This document shows, piece after piece, positions 1 through 9,332 of a stretch of DNA of 59,036 bases. The notes under the pieces were generated by a model. It was not told the DNA's origin, made no database searches, and worked only from the letters and a program-made list of their open reading frames with translations. The stretch comes from Candidatus Pacearchaeota archaeon (GTDB lineage Archaea > Nanobdellota > Nanobdellia > Pacearchaeales > GW2011-AR1): NCBI GenBank assembly GCA_018304025.1, contig JAGVXA010000003.1:1-59036 (forward strand), in the 5' to 3' direction. Position 1 is the first letter of the stretch; each line of letters starts with the position of its first letter. The position numbers and the translations under genes were made by a program.

Positions 1-4
1 ATAT

Positions 5-313
5 TTGAAAGAAAATCTTGGCAGGACGTATCACGAAATTGCTGAAGAAATTTCCAGAGATGACAGAACTGTCTGGACTGCTTATAATAAGGCGAAGAGG
101 AAACAAAAAGAACCTGTTGATACTAACAAAGCGAAAATGATTATATCTATAGAAATATTTAGAAACAGAAAGATGACTGTTTTTGAATCTGTGATTTTGT
201 ATTTGAGAAAGAGGGGAATGAAATACGCTGATATCGCGAGATTATTGGAAAGAGACACCAGGAACGTGCAGACCATTTACTCTAGAGCAATTAAAAAAAG
301 TCAGAAAGTTTAA
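5..313 (+). CDS. Small helix-turn-helix protein with two tandem HTH-like segments; 5' end may be truncated by the window
   Basis: ORF; 'YHEIAEEISRDDRTVWTAYNKAKRK' and 'KYADIARLLERDTRNVQTIYSRAIKK' look like repeated sigma-70 r4-like HTH units; TTG start at the window edge. Confidence 0.55.
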   Translation: MKENLGRTYHEIAEEISRDDRTVWTAYNKAKRKQKEPVDTNKAKMIISIEIFRNRKMTVFESVILYLRKRGMKYADIARLLERDTRNVQTIYSRAIKKSQKV

Positions 314-340
314 AAAGATGAACTTCTTAGAAAACAAAAG

Positions 341-1246
341 ATGGCTGATAAAAAGAGAATTGCGCGTTGCATTGTATTTTTTTTGACGGGCGTAATTTTA
401 ACAAGTTTTTTTGCAACTGCGTTCTGGCCATTTGATAAAGTTGATTTGTCGCCGTCTCAGAATACAGATGTTAGTGTTCAAGTTGGAAATGCTGCGCCGA
501 CTGTTGCTATAACTTCTTTAGAGAGTTCTATTCCTTTAAGCGAGGGAACAACTTATTCAGCAAATATTGATTTTGAAGCTACAGATGCTAATGGAGTTAA
601 TACGCTAGATGACTCGTCGGTATCGATTGTTTTTGCTTTTCCTGCAGGAGGGCCTTATACAGAACAAAGAACTGGAAGTATTTCAGATTGCACGCCTAGC
701 ACTTTAGGAAATGTGAGAACTTATGATTGTGATATAACGATGCAGTATTTTGACTCGGCAGGCACTTGGGATGTCACAGTTAGCGTCAGTGATACTGGTG
801 CTACGCCATTAACAAGCCAAGACACGTCAACTACGACTGTGAATTTATTAAAGGGAATACTTTTAACTGCAGGTTCGCCGATTGGTTTTGGAACAGTTGC
901 TCCGGGCCAAAATGATGTAACCTCTCCCCCAACTACTGTCAAAAACAACGGAAATTATGAGGGAACAATAGATGTTACTGCTTATGCTCTTTATGAAACT
1001 GGCGGAAGCAATATTCCTGCAGCTAATTTCAATGCAGCTGGTTCAAATGAAGCTAATGTTTGCGCTGGAGCTGGAACAACTACTCTTATTCAGGCAACTC
1101 AGACTACTGTAACGAGCACAAATCTTGAAAAGGGCGACGGGGCAAGTGAAAATATGAAATGGTGCCTGGATGTTCCTAGCAGCATAGTTTCTGCAGCGTA
1201 TTCTACATCAATATCTCCAAGTCAACAATGGACAATCGCAATATAA
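341..1246 (+). CDS. Secreted protein with N-terminal signal/TM and beta-rich Ig-like body
   Basis: ORF with hydrophobic N-terminus, Ser/Thr-rich beta-type sequence. Confidence 0.6.
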   Translation: MADKKRIARCIVFFLTGVILTSFFATAFWPFDKVDLSPSQNTDVSVQVGNAAPTVAITSLESSIPLSEGTTYSANIDFEATDANGVNTLDDSSVSIVFAFPAGGPYTEQRTGSISDCTPSTLGNVRTYDCDITMQYFDSAGTWDVTVSVSDTGATPLTSQDTSTTTVNLLKGILLTAGSPIGFGTVAPGQNDVTSPPTTVKNNGNYEGTIDVTAYALYETGGSNIPAANFNAAGSNEANVCAGAGTTTLIQATQTTVTSTNLEKGDGASENMKWCLDVPSSIVSAAYSTSISPSQQWTIAI

Positions 1247-1782
1247 AAATAATAGCGTTGGTATTTGTAAGTTTGCTAGTTAGCACAGGCTATGTTTTGG
1301 CGTTTGGAGTCAGCTCTCCTTACTGGAAAGATAACCCTTTGAAAATGTATCCTGGGGAAACAAAAGAGGTAAGTTTTAATTTGCAAAATTGTCCTTCGCT
1401 ATCAGAAGATTGCGACCAAAAAGAAGCGAATGTTCTTGTTTCATTTGAAGAGGGCAATGAGATAGCGCAAATAACAAATGGTCCAACTTACAAGGTTCCT
1501 TTTGGAAGTTCTGATACGAACGTGATACTGAAAGTGAGTATTCCTGAAAGCGCAAGTGTTGGAGACAGCTATAATGTAAAGCTCTCTATTGGTGCTCCTA
1601 ATGATGAAACTGGCGGAAATATACAATTAGGTGTTGGGTATAATGTAGAATTTCCTGTGAATGTTGTAGAAGAAGAAATTACTGAAAAACCTGGAGTGAG
1701 TACGACCACGATTGTTGTTATCGTGCTACTGGTTCTTATTGCGATAGGCGTGTTGTTCTGGCTGCTGAAAAAAAGAAAGTAA
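1228..1782 (+). CDS. Secreted protein with signal peptide and C-terminal TM anchor
   Basis: N-terminal hydrophobic segment, C-terminal 'TTTIVVIVLLVLIAIGVLFWLLKKRK'; overlaps the previous gene. Confidence 0.65.
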   Translation: MDNRNIKIIALVFVSLLVSTGYVLAFGVSSPYWKDNPLKMYPGETKEVSFNLQNCPSLSEDCDQKEANVLVSFEEGNEIAQITNGPTYKVPFGSSDTNVILKVSIPESASVGDSYNVKLSIGAPNDETGGNIQLGVGYNVEFPVNVVEEEITEKPGVSTTTIVVIVLLVLIAIGVLFWLLKKRK

Positions 1783-1813
1783 TGGACAAGTTTAAATAAA
1801 TAAATCTTTATCT

Positions 1814-2794
1814 TTGTTTATGAAAAGAGCAGTTCTATTGATTTTTGTATTGTTCTTTGTTAGTTTTGTTTCGGGAGCAGAAAAAACATTTAGTCCTGTT
1901 GAAGAAACAGAGGTTTTTGCTATTGTCGACGGTGATGCTCCTGTTATTAATATTTTAAGCCCGAGAAATACAGTTTATAATAATGCGACGGCTATATTAA
2001 TTAATTATAGTGTTTTTGATTTATCCTTGGATTCTATCTGGTATTCTATTAACGGGGGAGAAAACAAGACTATTTCTGAACCTTTCTTGTTAGATTTTAA
2101 CGAGGGTGATTATATTTTAAGGATATTTGCTAACGACAGATTGGGGAGGATTAATTTTTCAGAGGTTTATTTTGAAGTGAACAACTCTGCTCTGTATTGC
2201 GGCGACAAGAATTGCAGTGCTGGAGAAGATTGCGCTAAATGTTCTGCTGATTGCGGGAGCTGTATTTTACCGGGGGCAAGAGATGACGGCGGGGGCGGAG
2301 GAGGCGGTTCTGGCGGCAACAAAAACATAGAAGACGAAAAACAAAGCAATTTTGAGATAAACAAAGAACAATTTGGTGTTGAATTAAACCAGGGAGAAGC
2401 AAAAACAGATTCGTTAGATATTTTAAACAGCGGAGAGACTAATCTAACATTCAAGGTCAATATTGACTTTTCTTCAAACATGATTAGTTTAAGCGAGGAA
2501 GAATTTGAGCTGATGCCTGGCGAGGTGAAAAAAATTTCTTTGGATTTTATTGCTCCGGCGGGGATGAATCCTTCTGTGTATTTTGGCGAGGTAATTATTT
2601 TGGCAGGCGATAAAGAAATAAGAATTCCTGTTGTTATTGAAGTAAAAGAAAGAGAATTTGAAATTGAAATTCCTCTGGTGGTTAAAGACAATCAAATTAT
2701 TTTTTGGATACTGCTTATTATTTTGATTGTTTTAATTATTTTAATTGTTTTGAAGAAATTAAGAAAAGAGGAGCACAAGAGGAAGAAAAAATAG
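1814..2794 (+). CDS. Secreted, membrane-anchored protein with poly-Gly linker and C-terminal TM
   Basis: Signal peptide, Cys cluster, 'DDGGGGGGGSGG' linker, C-terminal TM plus Lys/Arg tail; TATA-like 'tttaaataaataaa' upstream. Confidence 0.65.
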   Translation: MFMKRAVLLIFVLFFVSFVSGAEKTFSPVEETEVFAIVDGDAPVINILSPRNTVYNNATAILINYSVFDLSLDSIWYSINGGENKTISEPFLLDFNEGDYILRIFANDRLGRINFSEVYFEVNNSALYCGDKNCSAGEDCAKCSADCGSCILPGARDDGGGGGGGSGGNKNIEDEKQSNFEINKEQFGVELNQGEAKTDSLDILNSGETNLTFKVNIDFSSNMISLSEEEFELMPGEVKKISLDFIAPAGMNPSVYFGEVIILAGDKEIRIPVVIEVKEREFEIEIPLVVKDNQIIFWILLIILIVLIILIVLKKLRKEEHKRKKK

Positions 2795-2797
2795 TTT

Positions 2798-3586
2798 TTA
2801 TTTCGGAGGAACCAAATCATCCCAGCCTTCGACGAATTCTTGGATTGAAGGAACTTGGACATTTAATTTTCTTTTTTCGACGTAAAGTTTTGTCAAAAGA
2901 TAGAAAATCATTCCCAATGATTTTGCTGACTTGTTGTTTCCAGGAATTATTTTTGTAACGTCCATTGTGTAATTGTTTGTGTCGCAAATTCCCAAAATTG
3001 GAATTTTAATTCGCTTTGCGTCATTGAGCGCGTTTTTGTCTGTCCAAGGGTCGCAAACTAATACTAGCTCTACTTCGAAAAATGTTTCTAAATTTGGATT
3101 TGTCAAAATTCCCGCAGGATATTGTTTTGTGAAACATCTTATTCCAGTTATTTTTGAAAACAGTTCGACGACTTTGTGGCCTGATTCTCTTTTGCAGACA
3201 ACTGCGATTTCTTCCGGAGCAAATTGCGCTAAATATTCTGCGCCTTCTCTTAGTTTTTCGTCTAGCAAAGTTGTGTTAAAGACAGCTAATGAGTCTGCTC
3301 TTCGCTTGTAGACATACGGCTTCATGTCTGGAGTAATTGCTCTTGTGCCGAGATGAATAGAGGATTTAAGATAATCTTGAATTGGAACTAATGTATTTGC
3401 TTCTTCTTCTTTTTTTGGAGAGATTATTTTTACTTCTTCGCCTTTTACTTCTTTAGCTAGCTTTGCTGCTTTTTCTTTTAGCTTTGCTAGTTTTGCAGAT
3501 TTGTCTTCGCTAGTAGAAACTGCTTTTTCTGGAGGTGATTGTTCAGCTTCGATACTTTCAGATTTTGTTTTCTTTGCTCTTGGCAT
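2798..3586 (-). CDS. rpsB: 30S ribosomal protein S2 (uS2) with charged N-terminal extension
   Basis: S2 core 'HLGTRAITPDMKPYVYKRRADSLAVFNTTLLDEKL...VCDPWTDKNALNDAKRIKIPILGICDTNN'. Confidence 0.93.
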   Translation of the reverse strand: MPRAKKTKSESIEAEQSPPEKAVSTSEDKSAKLAKLKEKAAKLAKEVKGEEVKIISPKKEEEANTLVPIQDYLKSSIHLGTRAITPDMKPYVYKRRADSLAVFNTTLLDEKLREGAEYLAQFAPEEIAVVCKRESGHKVVELFSKITGIRCFTKQYPAGILTNPNLETFFEVELVLVCDPWTDKNALNDAKRIKIPILGICDTNNYTMDVTKIIPGNNKSAKSLGMIFYLLTKLYVEKRKLNVQVPSIQEFVEGWDDLVPPK

Positions 3587-3623
3587 TTTAACAGATGAGA
3601 ATTGGGGTTTTTAAAAGTTACTT

Positions 3624-4757
3624 TTAATGGTTTTCAATTTCAATTAATCTTTTTAGTTTAACTTCGCGCCATTTTGTCGAGATTCCGCATTTTATATAAT
3701 CTGCCTGGAAGCCGACGGCTAAGTCGGCTAGAGCGTCGTCGAGAGTTTCGCCGGAGCGGTGAGAGAGAATTGTTTTTATGTTATGCTTTTTGCAAATCTT
3801 GAAAATTTCTGCAAGTTCTAGAAGAGAGCCATTTTGATTGGGTTTGATTATCATCGCATTAATTGAGTTTGATTTAATTGCTTTTTTTAATCTTGAAATT
3901 TGAGTTGCTGTTAAGTCGTCGCCGACGACTAAATTACTTGGGCAATGGATAATTTTACTAAATCCTTTGAAATCTTCTTCTTGAAGAGGGTCTTCTATGT
4001 ACAAGAGATTGTGCTTTTTTATTAATGAATTGGTATGGATGATTTGCTGTTGCTTGTTAAATTTGAAATTTTTATAATTGTAGAAATTGTTTTTATAAAA
4101 TGAAGAAGATGCTATATCTACTCCTAAATTTATTTTTTCTTGGAATTGAGAAAGGATCTGGAGGATTTGTTCGTCGCTAAAAGAAGTCTGCCAGGCGCCT
4201 TCGTCGTTTTTTTCAGATGATTTTAATTTTGTTTTAAGCTGATTGTAAATTTTGTTCATTGTTTTGACGTTTTCTTTGATCGATTTTTGCTTGGGAATTA
4301 TTAAAAATTCCTGGAAGATTGGATGATTGGAATTATGAGAATGCACGCCGCCGCCTATTGCATTTCCTACGGGAATTGGCAAAGATTTTGCATTCAGGTT
4401 TATTATTTGCCATAGTTGGATATTTTTTTCTTTTGCTAATGCTTTTAGGATTGCTATTTCTAAGGATACTAAAGCGTTTGCTCCAAATTGCTTTGGGTCT
4501 TTTAATTTGAATTGCTTTTTTATTTGCTTTTCAATTAGAGATAAATCTTCGAATTGATTAATTTGGATGCCTTGGAGATTTAGACTATTGATGTCTTTGA
4601 TGCTTTGATTTAGGGAGATGTGATATGAAGGAGTTTCTGCTTTGCCTTTTGATTTTCCCGACGGAGATGATGCTTTCTGATTGTTTACTGAGATTTCTAT
4701 TGTTGGTTCGTTTCTTGAATCTTTGATTATACGCGAATTTATCTCTTTTATTTGCAT
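3624..4757 (-). CDS. eno: Enolase (divergent, short)
   Basis: 'QEFLIIPK', 'GVDIASSSF', 'YIEDPLQEEDF', 'VGDDL', 'IIKPNQNGSLLE', 'LSHRSGETLDD'; neighbour of rps2 as in many archaea. Confidence 0.9.
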   Translation of the reverse strand: MQIKEINSRIIKDSRNEPTIEISVNNQKASSPSGKSKGKAETPSYHISLNQSIKDINSLNLQGIQINQFEDLSLIEKQIKKQFKLKDPKQFGANALVSLEIAILKALAKEKNIQLWQIINLNAKSLPIPVGNAIGGGVHSHNSNHPIFQEFLIIPKQKSIKENVKTMNKIYNQLKTKLKSSEKNDEGAWQTSFSDEQILQILSQFQEKINLGVDIASSSFYKNNFYNYKNFKFNKQQQIIHTNSLIKKHNLLYIEDPLQEEDFKGFSKIIHCPSNLVVGDDLTATQISRLKKAIKSNSINAMIIKPNQNGSLLELAEIFKICKKHNIKTILSHRSGETLDDALADLAVGFQADYIKCGISTKWREVKLKRLIEIENH

Positions 4758-4941
4758 GAGATAAATAAGGAGAGAGAGTTTTTAAGATATTTGATTGCTC
4801 TGTGCAAATCTGTGCCTTAAGTACGTTTCCATTTGCGTCCTAGGAGAATTGTTATCTGAATAAACAATGTGGATAAAAGATTAAAAATAAGAAGGTTGAA
4901 GAAGTATTTTTAATTTTCTATTTTCTAATAAATTACTGAAT

Positions 4942-5316
4942 TCACTGCTCTTCAGAACCTTCTTCCTCGACAGATTCATCAGCATCGCCGGCGTTGACAA
5001 AACCTAACTTGTCCGCTTCTTCTGAGATTTCTTTTTCCACTTCTTTTTCTTTTTCAGCCAGCTCTTCGTCTGACACTTTTTCTTCCTTTATTCCTCTTAG
5101 CTTATCTGCTCTTTTTTTTGGAGTCGGACGATGAATTGTTATTGGCAAAACTCCTTCCAGAAATTCTTTTTCTGCAATTTTCAGGGAATCGTATTTTAAT
5201 TCTTTTAATTCCTCTTGTGACATTTTCAAAAGAATTGGCGCGTCCATGGCTATTTGCAAAGCTCTGGCTCCGATTATCCGCGCTGTCTCGTATTTTGTGA
5301 ATTGTTGTTCTGGCAT
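4942..5316 (-). CDS. rpoK: DNA-directed RNA polymerase subunit K (Rpb6/omega)
   Basis: 'TKYETARIIGARALQIAMDAP' signature; acidic C-terminal tail. Confidence 0.9.
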   Translation of the reverse strand: MPEQQFTKYETARIIGARALQIAMDAPILLKMSQEELKELKYDSLKIAEKEFLEGVLPITIHRPTPKKRADKLRGIKEEKVSDEELAEKEKEVEKEISEEADKLGFVNAGDADESVEEEGSEEQ

Positions 5317-5327
5317 TTTGTTAAATG

Positions 5328-6143
5328 TTAAAGGAATTTTTTAAGCTTTTTGTTAAACTCTTCAAATTTCTTTGGGATTATTTCCATAATTTTTTCAATT
5401 TCTTCTGATGTAAGTATCGCTTTTCCTTTTTTCTGGCAGGAGTTAAGCATTATCTGCTTGTTCCAGTTTGAGATGCCGAAAGTTATTCTTGCGTCACACG
5501 CTTCTTCTTCTTCACGCGTCGGGTCCAAGATTATTGAATCTCCGAGCTTGTAAAAGCTAAATGAAATTGGAATTATTTCTTTTGCAAGAGGAAGCTTGTT
5601 CTTTGTTTTTTTGTCGTAGTCTACTTTTCCTTCTTTGTCTATTTCCGGAAAAACTGCGTTCTTTAAAGCTGCAAGAGCTGCGAGAGAAGATGCTTCGATT
5701 ATGTTTCCGTCGTCGTTGATTGGATAAATATCTGCAACTATTGTCCAGACCTTTTTTCCTTCTTCGATTACTAATTTTTTAAAATCAATTATATCAGAAG
5801 CTCTTATCGCTCTGTCTACAAGGCGAGGTAATTCGATTGCATCAAACTTTGGAGGGCCTGATTCATATCTTGGCGACGCCATCGGCAATAAATCGCTTGA
5901 AACCATAAGATTTCCTTCATCCGGCGAATCTGGATATGGCTCGCCAACCTGCATTTTAACACCGACTATAACGTCTGTTTTTCCCATCTTGATTCTTGCT
6001 GAACCTTCTGCTTTATTTGAAACATCATATTCTATTTCAAAATCTCTTGATTCTAATAATTCTCTGCCGTCGAATCTTTTTCCTTCTGCGAACATTTTTC
6101 TTAATTTTTCTTTTGTCAGATTAGATGTTTCCATTCCTGTCAT
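5328..6143 (-). CDS. rrp42: Exosome complex subunit Rrp42
   Basis: RNase PH fold sequence, 'RFDGRELLESRDFEIEYDVSNKAEGSARIKMGKTDVIVGVKMQVGEPYPDSPDEG'; adjacent to rrp41. Confidence 0.93.
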   Translation of the reverse strand: MTGMETSNLTKEKLRKMFAEGKRFDGRELLESRDFEIEYDVSNKAEGSARIKMGKTDVIVGVKMQVGEPYPDSPDEGNLMVSSDLLPMASPRYESGPPKFDAIELPRLVDRAIRASDIIDFKKLVIEEGKKVWTIVADIYPINDDGNIIEASSLAALAALKNAVFPEIDKEGKVDYDKKTKNKLPLAKEIIPISFSFYKLGDSIILDPTREEEEACDARITFGISNWNKQIMLNSCQKKGKAILTSEEIEKIMEIIPKKFEEFNKKLKKFL

Positions 6144-6847
6144 TTTTCGTTTTCCTCCACTACTTCTTTAAGTGCTTTTTTCTGCGCTTCGTAAATGTGC
6201 TTTGATGCTTCTGCTGCAAGCTTGAGAACTTCTTTAACTAATTCCGGCTGGATTTTTCCGTCCATTTGCATTAATGTGAATGCGTCTGAATTTGCTAGTT
6301 TTGCAAGCGCGAAATCTGTTGCTCCTTCTCCCTCTTTGAAGTCTTCTTCTTCTTTGTTTAAGTCCACTATTAATTCCTTGTCGTTTTTTCCGATTGCGAC
6401 TGAGCAGATTAAATCTTTCATCGGGATTCCGGCATGCGCTAACGCCATTGAAGCTGCGTTAATTCCTGCTGTTCTTGTTCCTGCGTCTGCCTGCAAAATG
6501 TAGATTTGCACGTCGATAACGCTGTTTGGGAATGCTTTCAAATCTAAAGCTGGCTCCAACGCCCATTCTGTTACTTTTGAAATTTCACTTGAACGTCTTG
6601 ACGGGCCTGGTTTTTTTCTATCGCCGACTGAAAAACTCAGCAAGTCGTAATTAACTCTTAGAATTCCGGTTGAAGGATCCTGCATGTGCTGGGGATGCAG
6701 TTGTCTTGGGCCGTAAACTGCTGCGATTGCGACGGTTTTTCCGAATGCAAACATTGCTGAACCGTCTGCGTTTGGCACTACGTCTATTTTTGCTTTTATC
6801 TCACGAAGTTCGTGCTGCTTTCTACCGTCGGGTCTTTTGATTGCCAT
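6140..6847 (-). CDS. rrp41: Exosome complex exonuclease Rrp41
   Basis: 'RPDGRKQHELREIKAKIDVVPNADGSAMFAFGKT...YGPRQLHP...DAGTRTAGINAASMALAHAGI'. Confidence 0.95.
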   Translation of the reverse strand: MAIKRPDGRKQHELREIKAKIDVVPNADGSAMFAFGKTVAIAAVYGPRQLHPQHMQDPSTGILRVNYDLLSFSVGDRKKPGPSRRSSEISKVTEWALEPALDLKAFPNSVIDVQIYILQADAGTRTAGINAASMALAHAGIPMKDLICSVAIGKNDKELIVDLNKEEEDFKEGEGATDFALAKLANSDAFTLMQMDGKIQPELVKEVLKLAAEASKHIYEAQKKALKEVVEENEK

Positions 6848-6848
6848 A

Positions 6849-7040
6849 TTATTTTCTTTCCTCTGGAGAAGAATTTTCTCTCACGACATAAACATCGGTA
6901 ATGCATAAATCCGGCCAACTTTTTACTGCTAATCTCCTTGCTTCTTCTTCTGAACTGGCGTTATAAGTAGTAATAACTCTTGCAGGAGTTTCACACTCAT
7001 CTATTAACATTCCTGTTATTCCAAATTTTTTATTTGTCAT
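6849..7040 (-). CDS. Small uncharacterised protein embedded in the exosome operon
   Basis: 63-aa ORF with 1-nt spacing to both neighbours. Confidence 0.55.
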   Translation of the reverse strand: MTNKKFGITGMLIDECETPARVITTYNASSEEEARRLAVKSWPDLCITDVYVVRENSSPEERK

Positions 7041-7041
7041 T

Positions 7042-7752
7042 TTATTTCTGCTCCGCGAACCATTGTTCGACTTTTTCTGTCAGGCCTGAGACGTGAACTT
7101 TGCTTGTTACGAATTCGATTGCGTTTCTTGCTTTGATTTCAGAATCTGTGTCAGGACCTTTTATCCAAATCCACCCGTTCTGGCCGATTGTTATGTTGCA
7201 TCCTGTTTTTTCTTTGATTAAGTTAACCATTGAGCCTTCTCTTCCGATTACTCTTGGAACTCTACTTGGAATTATTTTAAAGATAAATCCGCCTTCTAGT
7301 TTTCCCAACCCTTTTCCTTTCATTACCAAGTCTATTCCTTTTAGTTTTACTGACCAGATTTTTGCTGCGACCACGTCGCCAATGTTTAGGAATTGATCCA
7401 TTTCATTTCTGTTTATGAATCGGGGAGCTTCGTCAATTGGCAAGAAAGCTGAACCAGCTGAATCGATGTTTATCAGCCAGCCTGAAAAAGTTATGTCTGA
7501 AACAGTTCCTATGACTACATTATTTCTTCTTGGTACAAACGCGCCGAAAATTGAAATTACTTTTACAACTCTGCCTGAAATTTCTGCTAATCCAAATCTT
7601 GATGCGACGACGTTTTCTCCTTCTCTTCGAGTGCCTTCGCTTGGAAGATAATCTTCGCCGGAAACAATTGTTTCGCCCGGGACAACTGCCCATCTAGAAG
7701 TAGATTCGCTGTCTTCTTCAGCTTCGTGTGCTTCGTTAATTTCGTTTCTCAT
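7042..7752 (-). CDS. rrp4: Exosome RNA-binding subunit Rrp4 (S1-KH)
   Basis: 'VVPGETIVSGEDYLPSEGTRREGENVVASRFGLAEI...VPRVIGREGSMVNLIKEKTGCNITIGQNGWIWIKG'. Confidence 0.93.
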   Translation of the reverse strand: MRNEINEAHEAEEDSESTSRWAVVPGETIVSGEDYLPSEGTRREGENVVASRFGLAEISGRVVKVISIFGAFVPRRNNVVIGTVSDITFSGWLINIDSAGSAFLPIDEAPRFINRNEMDQFLNIGDVVAAKIWSVKLKGIDLVMKGKGLGKLEGGFIFKIIPSRVPRVIGREGSMVNLIKEKTGCNITIGQNGWIWIKGPDTDSEIKARNAIEFVTSKVHVSGLTEKVEQWFAEQK

Positions 7753-7873
7753 CGTAATTGTAATGTTTGACAGGATAATTGTAATATTCCCGTTTCTTTA
7801 CTTTCGGAAAAGGAAATAAGAGGGGTTTAAAAAGTTTTCGGCGGGTTTTGTTTTTGATAAGTCCAATAATAAA

Positions 7874-8077
7874 TTAATCGGCTTTCTTTTTCGCTTTCGC
7901 AATTGCTTCAAGCATTTTTACCGCAGTTCTGCTGGCGTCAAGAATTTCTATTTCTATCGGCAAACCTTCCCTCGTATAATGAGTAATAATATTTTCCCGC
8001 TGTTCGCCGAAGTCGGGGGATTCGTCGCCTAAAGTTATTACTAAAATATCTGTTTCTTTGTCGTATTTATATTTCAT
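7874..8077 (-). CDS. DUF2283-like protein, putative antitoxin
   Basis: 'MKYKYDKETDILVITLGD...EIEILDASRT' DUF2283 pattern; overlaps a DUF4258-like ORF by 11 nt. Confidence 0.75.
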   Translation of the reverse strand: MKYKYDKETDILVITLGDESPDFGEQRENIITHYTREGLPIEIEILDASRTAVKMLEAIAKAKKKAD

Positions 8078-8297
8078 ATCGTTTTCTCCTCGCTTTGTAG
8101 CATGTTATAACTATATTTATGTCTTTCTCTTCGACGATTACTCTGAGCATATATCCATTAATATTCTTTTGATAAATTTTTCTTTTTTCATATGTATCAA
8201 TTATTTTGTCAGGAGAACTTAGACAATCTTTAATCATTTCTTCAGTTATGAAATACTTCTCCATTCTTTCTTTAGCATGGGAAGTTATGATAAACAT
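8067..8297 (-). CDS. DUF4258-like protein, putative toxin (RelE-like fold)
   Basis: 'SHAKERMEKYFITEEMIKDCLSSPDKIIDTYEKRKIYQKNINGYMLRVIVEE' DUF4258 pattern. Confidence 0.75.
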   Translation of the reverse strand: MFIITSHAKERMEKYFITEEMIKDCLSSPDKIIDTYEKRKIYQKNINGYMLRVIVEEKDINIVITCYKARRKRYEI

Positions 8298-8338
8298 TTA
8301 TTATTGAAGAAAGAGTTGTATTTATTATTTTCTAATTA

Positions 8339-9013
8339 TTACTCGGACTTTAACTCTTCAGATTGAATAGCTCCATGAGTAATATGATTAATCTTGTCGA
8401 AAAAATCCAAGACGATTCCAGCAGGAATGTTCAGAATTATTTGTAGATTTCCGTTAGAAAGCCATTCTTCGCTTTCCTTATAGTCTTGAACCAAACCATA
8501 AGCTTGCCCTGTGAATTGCGCGGGAATTATTAATTTTATTTTTTTGATTTCTATTTTTATCGGAATTATTTCTTTTAATTTTTCTAATAAAGAAGACATT
8601 TGCTGTTCTGGGGGGCGGTTGTCAAAATGAAAATGCACCTCGTCAACTGCTGAGTTTATTCTTGTTTCTGTGTAAGGATTGCCGTGCTGGTCAACTGCGT
8701 TTTTTAGTATGAGATTGATAATCTGTTTTCTCTTTGCTTCTCTTTCGTTATCTCTAAAGTCCTGGGTTTTTTGTATTTCTCCCTTTAGGATAATTTGCTT
8801 TGCTATTTCATACAAATCAATTGTGTTAAACGCGTCTTTCAAATCTGCCTGAGCAACAGAAGTTGCTTTTTTTACGTCGTGATAAATCGCCGGCGATTGA
8901 AGCGCGGACATTACATTTCCTTTTCCGCTTTTAACTTTTAGAGCTTCATCTAAATCAACTTTTATTTCGTATGATTTTCCCCTTACTTTTAGTCTTGCTT
9001 CGACGTTTGGCAT
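8339..9013 (-). CDS. Ribosome maturation protein SBDS/Sdo1 homolog
   Basis: SBDS domain architecture 'EIKVDLDEALKVKSGKG...KDAFNTIDLYEIAKQIILKGEIQ'; upstream of rrp4 as in the archaeal exosome superoperon. Confidence 0.92.
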   Translation of the reverse strand: MPNVEARLKVRGKSYEIKVDLDEALKVKSGKGNVMSALQSPAIYHDVKKATSVAQADLKDAFNTIDLYEIAKQIILKGEIQKTQDFRDNEREAKRKQIINLILKNAVDQHGNPYTETRINSAVDEVHFHFDNRPPEQQMSSLLEKLKEIIPIKIEIKKIKLIIPAQFTGQAYGLVQDYKESEEWLSNGNLQIILNIPAGIVLDFFDKINHITHGAIQSEELKSE

Positions 9014-9089
9014 TTTATTGTTGGGGAGAAGAGGTTAATAAATATTATGCTATATAAATTTTTAAATATAGGTTAGATAATAAAATCCT

Positions 9090-9269
9090 ATGAGAAAATT
9101 AAGCGACTCTGACAGAAAGTTAGCTGAAGAATTTATAGCGAGAAAATATGAGGAAACTTTGAACAGCGCGTTTAGATTATTTGGGCGAATAGGAGAGCCA
9201 TACAACCCCTGTGAAAGTCTTAGAAGGATTAAAAATTACAAAAAGGGATATAAGAGACATGACAGATAG
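9090..9269 (+). CDS. Possible 59-aa small protein (absent from the ORF track)
   Basis: Read directly: ATG at 9090, TAG at 9267-9269, MRKLSDSDRKLAEEFIARKYEETLNSAFRLFGRIGEPYNPCESLRRIKNYKKGYKRHDR; TATA-like 'tttttaaatata' about 25 nt upstream. Confidence 0.4.
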   Translation: MRKLSDSDRKLAEEFIARKYEETLNSAFRLFGRIGEPYNPCESLRRIKNYKKGYKRHDR

Positions 9270-9332
9270 ATTTCAGTAAGACTTAAAAAGACTAGAGAAT
9301 AAAAATAATAACGGGAGTTCTAAAATAATAAA

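Noticed and set aside
2167-2691. 174-aa antisense ORF opposite the 1814..2794 gene
   Set aside because: Low-complexity Pro/Ser composition, fully inside a well-supported coding gene; spurious reverse-frame ORF.
4760-4940. Possible tRNA or small RNA in the rpoK-eno gap
   Set aside because: No cloverleaf, CCA end or conserved T-loop could be recognised.
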